Below, piece after piece: positions 15,953 through 18,977 of a DNA stretch of 18,977 bases. The notes under the pieces were generated by a model that saw only the letters and a list, made by a program, of their open reading frames with translations, was not told the origin of the DNA and did not search any database. The first letter of the stretch is position 1. Every line of letters starts with the position of its first letter. Origin of the DNA: Flavobacteriaceae bacterium (lineage in GTDB: Bacteria; Bacteroidota; Bacteroidia; Flavobacteriales; Flavobacteriaceae); NCBI GenBank assembly GCA_018674025.1, contig JABHBC010000218.1:1-18977 (forward strand), given 5' to 3'. The translations under genes were made by a program, and so were the position numbers.

Positions 15953-17413
15953 TTATTTATTATTTATCAAATCAGCAACAAGTTTCCCTGAAACTATTGC
16001 TGGTGGTACTCCAGGACCAGGTACAGACAATTGACCTGTAAAATACATGTTTTTAACTAATTTACTTTTTAGTTTAGGTCTTAGAAATGAAGTTTGGAGC
16101 AGCGTATTTGCTAGTCCATAAGCATTTCCTTTATATGAATTGTATTCATCAATAAAATCACTGACACAAAAAGATTTCTTATAAATAATGCTCTCTTTGA
16201 TTTTTTGATCAGTTATTGACTCAATTCTATCCATAACTATATCAAAATATTTGTCTCTTAGTTCTTGAGTGTCTTTTAATCCTGGTGCTAAAGGAATTAA
16301 AATGAAACCATTTTCACATCCCTTTGGGGCCGTATGTTCATTGGTTATTGAAGTAAAGTTAGCATAAAACAAAGGCTCAGATGGCCATTTCGGATCTTTA
16401 TAGATTTCTTTAGAATGTAAATTGAAGTCAGTATCAAAAAACAGGTTATGATGAGCTAGATTATTTAATTTTTTATTAAAACCAAGATAAAATAATAGTG
16501 ATGATGGAGCTAGAACTCTTTTTGACCAATACTTTTTAGAATATTGTCTTAAATTTTCAGGAAGTAGTTTCTCAGTATGATTATAATCTGCACCTGATAA
16601 TACTATATCTGAATTTATTACTTTACCATTAACCTTAATTCCAGTTGCATGACTTTTATGAGTTATTATTTTATCAATATTAGAATTATTATAATATTTC
16701 ACTCCAAGTGACTTTCCAACGCTAATCATGGCATTTACTACATCATAAAACCCATTAGTTGGTTGCCAAGTACCTAAACCAAAATCTGCATAATTCATGA
16801 AATTATAAAAAGCTGGAGTATTTGATGATTCTGCACCCAAAAACAAAACCGGAAACTCTAAAATTGATCTAAGTTTAGGGTTTTTAAAGTCTTTGTGTAC
16901 TTCCTTTTTTATATTGCTAAAAAAATACCCAATTCGTCTAATAGTGTCAAAAGATATCAATTCTAATGGAGATAGGCCAGGCATCTTATATAGCATGTCT
17001 GTTACAGCTATTTTATAATTATCTTCAGCTCTAGAAATAAACTTCTTAAGTTTTACTGAACTTCCTTCTTCTTCATTTTCGAAAACTTGATAAATCTTAT
17101 CTAGAGAATCTGGAATTGCTATGAAATCATTTTTACCAAAATACACGTGATAAGCAGGATTTAACTTTTTTAGTTTGTAAAAATCTTTTGCTTGAAAACC
17201 AAAATCTTTAAAAAATCTTTCAAAGACATCAGGCATCCAATACCAGCTAGGACCCATGTCAAAAGTAAAACCATCTTCTTTAAATTGTCTTGCTCTACCA
17301 CCAAAATCATTATTTTTTTCATACACTTCAACTTGGTGTCCCATTTTAGCTAGGTAACATGCAGCGGACAAGGAAGAAAAACCAGAGCCAATAATTGAAA
17401 TACTTTTTTTCAT
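15953..17413 (-). CDS. crtI: Phytoene desaturase (CrtI type)
   Basis: 486 residues with the start at 17413. The frame remains open upstream to an ATG at 17455, but those 14 codons lie inside the tRNA-Leu gene, and the FAD motif belongs near the N-terminus, so the inner ATG is preferred. CrtI introduces the conjugated double bonds that turn phytoene into lycopene. Visible: the ADP-binding motif SIIGSGFSSLSAACYLAKMGHQ (6-27) with the acid-ended strand VEVYEKN, the GGRARQF loop, FTFDMGPSWYWMPDVF (50-65), and the C-terminal bacterial-CrtI signature YFTGQLSVPGPGVPPAIVSGKL (about 457-478). A CrtD-like desaturase is the alternative, but the adjacent crtB makes CrtI likely. First protein gene of the operon. 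Confidence 0.94.
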   Translation of the reverse strand: MKKSISIIGSGFSSLSAACYLAKMGHQVEVYEKNNDFGGRARQFKEDGFTFDMGPSWYWMPDVFERFFKDFGFQAKDFYKLKKLNPAYHVYFGKNDFIAIPDSLDKIYQVFENEEEGSSVKLKKFISRAEDNYKIAVTDMLYKMPGLSPLELISFDTIRRIGYFFSNIKKEVHKDFKNPKLRSILEFPVLFLGAESSNTPAFYNFMNYADFGLGTWQPTNGFYDVVNAMISVGKSLGVKYYNNSNIDKIITHKSHATGIKVNGKVINSDIVLSGADYNHTEKLLPENLRQYSKKYWSKRVLAPSSLLFYLGFNKKLNNLAHHNLFFDTDFNLHSKEIYKDPKWPSEPLFYANFTSITNEHTAPKGCENGFILIPLAPGLKDTQELRDKYFDIVMDRIESITDQKIKESIIYKKSFCVSDFIDEYNSYKGNAYGLANTLLQTSFLRPKLKSKLVKNMYFTGQLSVPGPGVPPAIVSGKLVADLINNK

Positions 17414-17426
17414 AAAATAAATTCTG

Positions 17427-17511
17427 TGCGTACGAGAAGACTCGAACTTCCACAACTAAATAAGTCATTAGGCCCTCAACCTAACGCGTCTACCAATTCC
17501 GCCACGTACGC
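17427..17511 (-). tRNA. tRNA-Leu (anticodon GAG)
   Basis: An 85-nt class II tRNA. The acceptor arms GCGTACG and CGTACGC pair perfectly, with A as discriminator. The D arm is GCG-GAATTGGTAGA-CGC and contains GG. The anticodon stem is TTAGG/CCTAA with loop TTGAGGG, giving anticodon GAG at 17475-17477 (reads CUC/CUU). The variable arm is about 16 nt long, as in tRNA-Leu and tRNA-Ser. The T arm is GGAAG-TTCGAGT-CTTCT. CCA is not encoded (the genome continues ACAG). It lies 13 nt upstream of the crtI ATG on the same strand. Confidence 0.97.
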
Positions 17512-17527
17512 AAAAAAATTAGAAGAA

Positions 17528-17561
17528 CAAATATAAAATATATTAAGTCATTAGTATGCAA
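17528..17561 (-). promoter_or_regulatory. Promoter for tRNA-Leu, possibly also for the crt operon
   Basis: On the minus strand TTG (17561-17559), a 23-nt spacer and TATATTTG (17535-17528) match the Bacteroidota consensus. The -7 box ends 16 nt before the mature tRNA 5' end. No separate promoter of equal quality lies between the tRNA and crtI, so this one may drive the whole crt operon. Confidence 0.55.
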
Positions 17562-17646
17562 GATTTTATCTAAATATATTTTTTTATTATTTATTTAACA
17601 TTATTTAATATTTCTTAAATTGGTATCAAAAATTAAAATTTATTAC

Positions 17647-18977
17647 ATGAAAAAAATTATATACATTACTATAATATTATTTGTTTGTTCTAATATTTCG
17701 TTTGCAAATAAAGACAAAGATAAAAATCAAAGTGATCCTTTAGATAAAATCAGTTTGAATGGCCTAAAATGGAGAAGTGTAGGTCCATCTCTAACATCTG
17801 GTAGAATTTCTGACTTAGCAATTAATCCTAATAAACCATTTGAATATTATGTAGCAGTTTCATCTGGTGGTGTATGGAAAACTTCAAATTGGGGTTTGGA
17901 TTATACACCTATTTTTGATAACGAATCTTCATATTCTATTGGTTGTGTTACGATTGATCCAAATAATACCAATATTATTTGGGTTGGTACTGGAGAAAAT
18001 AATAATCAACGATCTGTCGCATATGGTGATGGAATTTATAAATCTCTTGACGGAGGTAAGTCATGGAAAAACATGGGACTTAATAAATCTGAACATATTG
18101 GAAATATTTTAGTTCATCCTAATAACTCTGATGTTGTATATGTTTCAGCATACGGTCCCCTGTGGAACGATGGTGGAGATAGAGGTATTTATAAGACTGA
18201 AGATGGTGGAAATACCTGGAATAAGATATTATATATTGATAAGCATACAGGTTTTAACGAAATACATATGGATCCTAGAAATCCAGATGTTTTATATGCT
18301 GCAAGTCATCAAAGAAGAAGACATGTTTACACATATGTTGGTGGAGGTCCAGGTTCTGGGTTACACAAGTCAACAGATGGTGGTTTAACATGGAAAGTAA
18401 TTAATAAAGGTCTTCCTAATGTTGAAATAGGAAGAATTGGAATGGATATTTCAGATGCAAATCCAGAAATAATTTATGCAATTGTTGAGGCGGCTGAAAG
18501 AAAGGGTGGTTTTTACAAATCAACTAATAGAGGAGAGAATTGGGTAAAGCAAAGCAATAAAGTCACAAGCGGTAATTATTATCAAGAGATTTTTGCAGAT
18601 CCAGTTAATCAAGATGTTGTTTATACAATGGATACTTGGATGGCAGTTACACATGATGGAGGCAAAACTTTTAAAAATGTAGGTGAAGATTTTAAACATG
18701 TAGATAATCACGCAATGTGGATTAATCCTAATAATAATTCTCATTGGTTAGTTGGATGTGATGGTGGTATTTATGAAACATTCGATAGTGCAAAAAATTG
18801 GGATTTTAAAGAAAACTTACCAGTGACTCAATTTTATAAAGTAGCAGTAGATAACGCTGAACCCTTTTATAACATATATGGTGGCACACAAGATAATTTT
18901 AGTATTGGAGGTCCTTCTAGAGTTAAAACCGCTCATGGTATAACAAATCAAGATTGGTTTATCACTCATGGAGGAGA
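17647..18977 (+). CDS. Secreted BNR-repeat / sortilin-type beta-propeller protein, 5' part
   Basis: Incomplete at the window end: 443 full codons are present with no stop. A signal peptide covers about 1-20 (MKKIIYITIILFVCSNISFA). The mature part opens with WRSVGPSLTSGRISDLAINP (42-61), characteristic of a large family of exported Bacteroidota proteins often labelled glycosyl hydrolase or VPS10/sortilin-like. Five Asp-box (BNR) motifs are visible: SLDGGKSW (133-140), TEDGGNTW (184-191), STDGGLTW (242-249), STNRGENW (292-299) and the weaker THDGGKTF (335-342). These mark blades of a beta-propeller. Asp boxes are structural and do not show catalytic activity, so no enzyme function is assigned. 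Family members commonly run to about 1000 residues. Divergent from the tRNA-crt unit. Confidence 0.85.
   Translation, partial: MKKIIYITIILFVCSNISFANKDKDKNQSDPLDKISLNGLKWRSVGPSLTSGRISDLAINPNKPFEYYVAVSSGGVWKTSNWGLDYTPIFDNESSYSIGCVTIDPNNTNIIWVGTGENNNQRSVAYGDGIYKSLDGGKSWKNMGLNKSEHIGNILVHPNNSDVVYVSAYGPLWNDGGDRGIYKTEDGGNTWNKILYIDKHTGFNEIHMDPRNPDVLYAASHQRRRHVYTYVGGGPGSGLHKSTDGGLTWKVINKGLPNVEIGRIGMDISDANPEIIYAIVEAAERKGGFYKSTNRGENWVKQSNKVTSGNYYQEIFADPVNQDVVYTMDTWMAVTHDGGKTFKNVGEDFKHVDNHAMWINPNNNSHWLVGCDGGIYETFDSAKNWDFKENLPVTQFYKVAVDNAEPFYNIYGGTQDNFSIGGPSRVKTAHGITNQDWFITHGG

Noticed and set aside
17414..17455. Longer crtI N-terminus starting at 17455
   Set aside because: The 14 extra codons lie within the tRNA-Leu gene and precede the FAD motif, which normally sits a few residues after the start. 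The ATG at 17413 fits better.
17867..18388. Two plus-strand open frames (17867-18112, 18131-18388)
   Set aside because: They are out of frame with the continuous BNR-repeat protein that begins at 17647 and runs off the end. The Asp boxes are all in the longer frame.
1..18977. Mobile elements, CRISPR arrays, toxin-antitoxin or defence genes
   Set aside because: None seen: no transposase, integrase or Cas motifs, no regularly spaced direct repeats, and every long frame is assigned to a housekeeping, envelope or pigment gene.

Overview
The window is about 19 kb of AT-rich chromosome (roughly 70% A+T by eye) from a member of the Bacteroidota, most likely a marine member of the Flavobacteriia. 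The evidence for this is: a secreted M43 metalloprotease ending in a type IX secretion (T9SS) sorting domain, found only in this phylum; several matches to the Bacteroidota sigma-factor promoter (TTG, about 20 nt, TAnnTTTG); weak or absent Shine-Dalgarno sequences; the run guaB followed by three periplasmic foldases; and a zeaxanthin-type carotenoid cluster. No transposase, integrase, phage gene, CRISPR array or rRNA was seen. The longest gap between genes is about 204 bp (7876-8079, upstream of guaB).

Layout. 28-824 (+): a DUF1573 lipoprotein and yajC, the end of an operon that begins before the window. 835-3026 (-): pepT followed by a membrane-anchored alpha/beta hydrolase, coupled through a TAATG overlap. 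3139-4158 (+): pyrD, class 2. 4161-5906 (-): the T9SS-exported M43 metalloprotease. 5977-7502 (+): a LysE-family exporter (TTG start) and an HMG-CoA lyase. 7486-7875 (-): a small DCC-family (DUF393) protein whose 3' end overlaps the lyase gene. 8080-13445 (+): guaB, then a two-domain parvulin protein, a lipoprotein with a degenerate foldase region, and a SurA-like chaperone, all closely spaced. 17511-13480 (-): tRNA-Leu(GAG), crtI, crtB, crtZ, crtY. 17647 to the end (+): the first 443 codons of a secreted beta-propeller (BNR/sortilin-type) protein.

How the genes work together. CrtB, CrtI, CrtY and CrtZ together suffice to convert geranylgeranyl diphosphate to zeaxanthin; crtE is not in the window. 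The foldase group would serve outer-membrane and secreted proteins, including T9SS cargo such as the M43 protease and possibly the beta-propeller protein. The remaining genes are housekeeping: pyrimidine synthesis (pyrD), GMP synthesis (guaB), peptide turnover (pepT) and leucine catabolism (the HMG-CoA lyase).

I found no convincing undescribed system. The points most worth a second look are in non-coding DNA: a tRNA-Leu gene only 13 nt upstream of the carotenoid operon, with its own good promoter; a cluster of palindromes on the guaB promoter and leader; a promoter for the DUF393 gene so close to the ATG that the transcript may be leaderless; and a likely terminator whose position implies antisense readthrough across that same gene.
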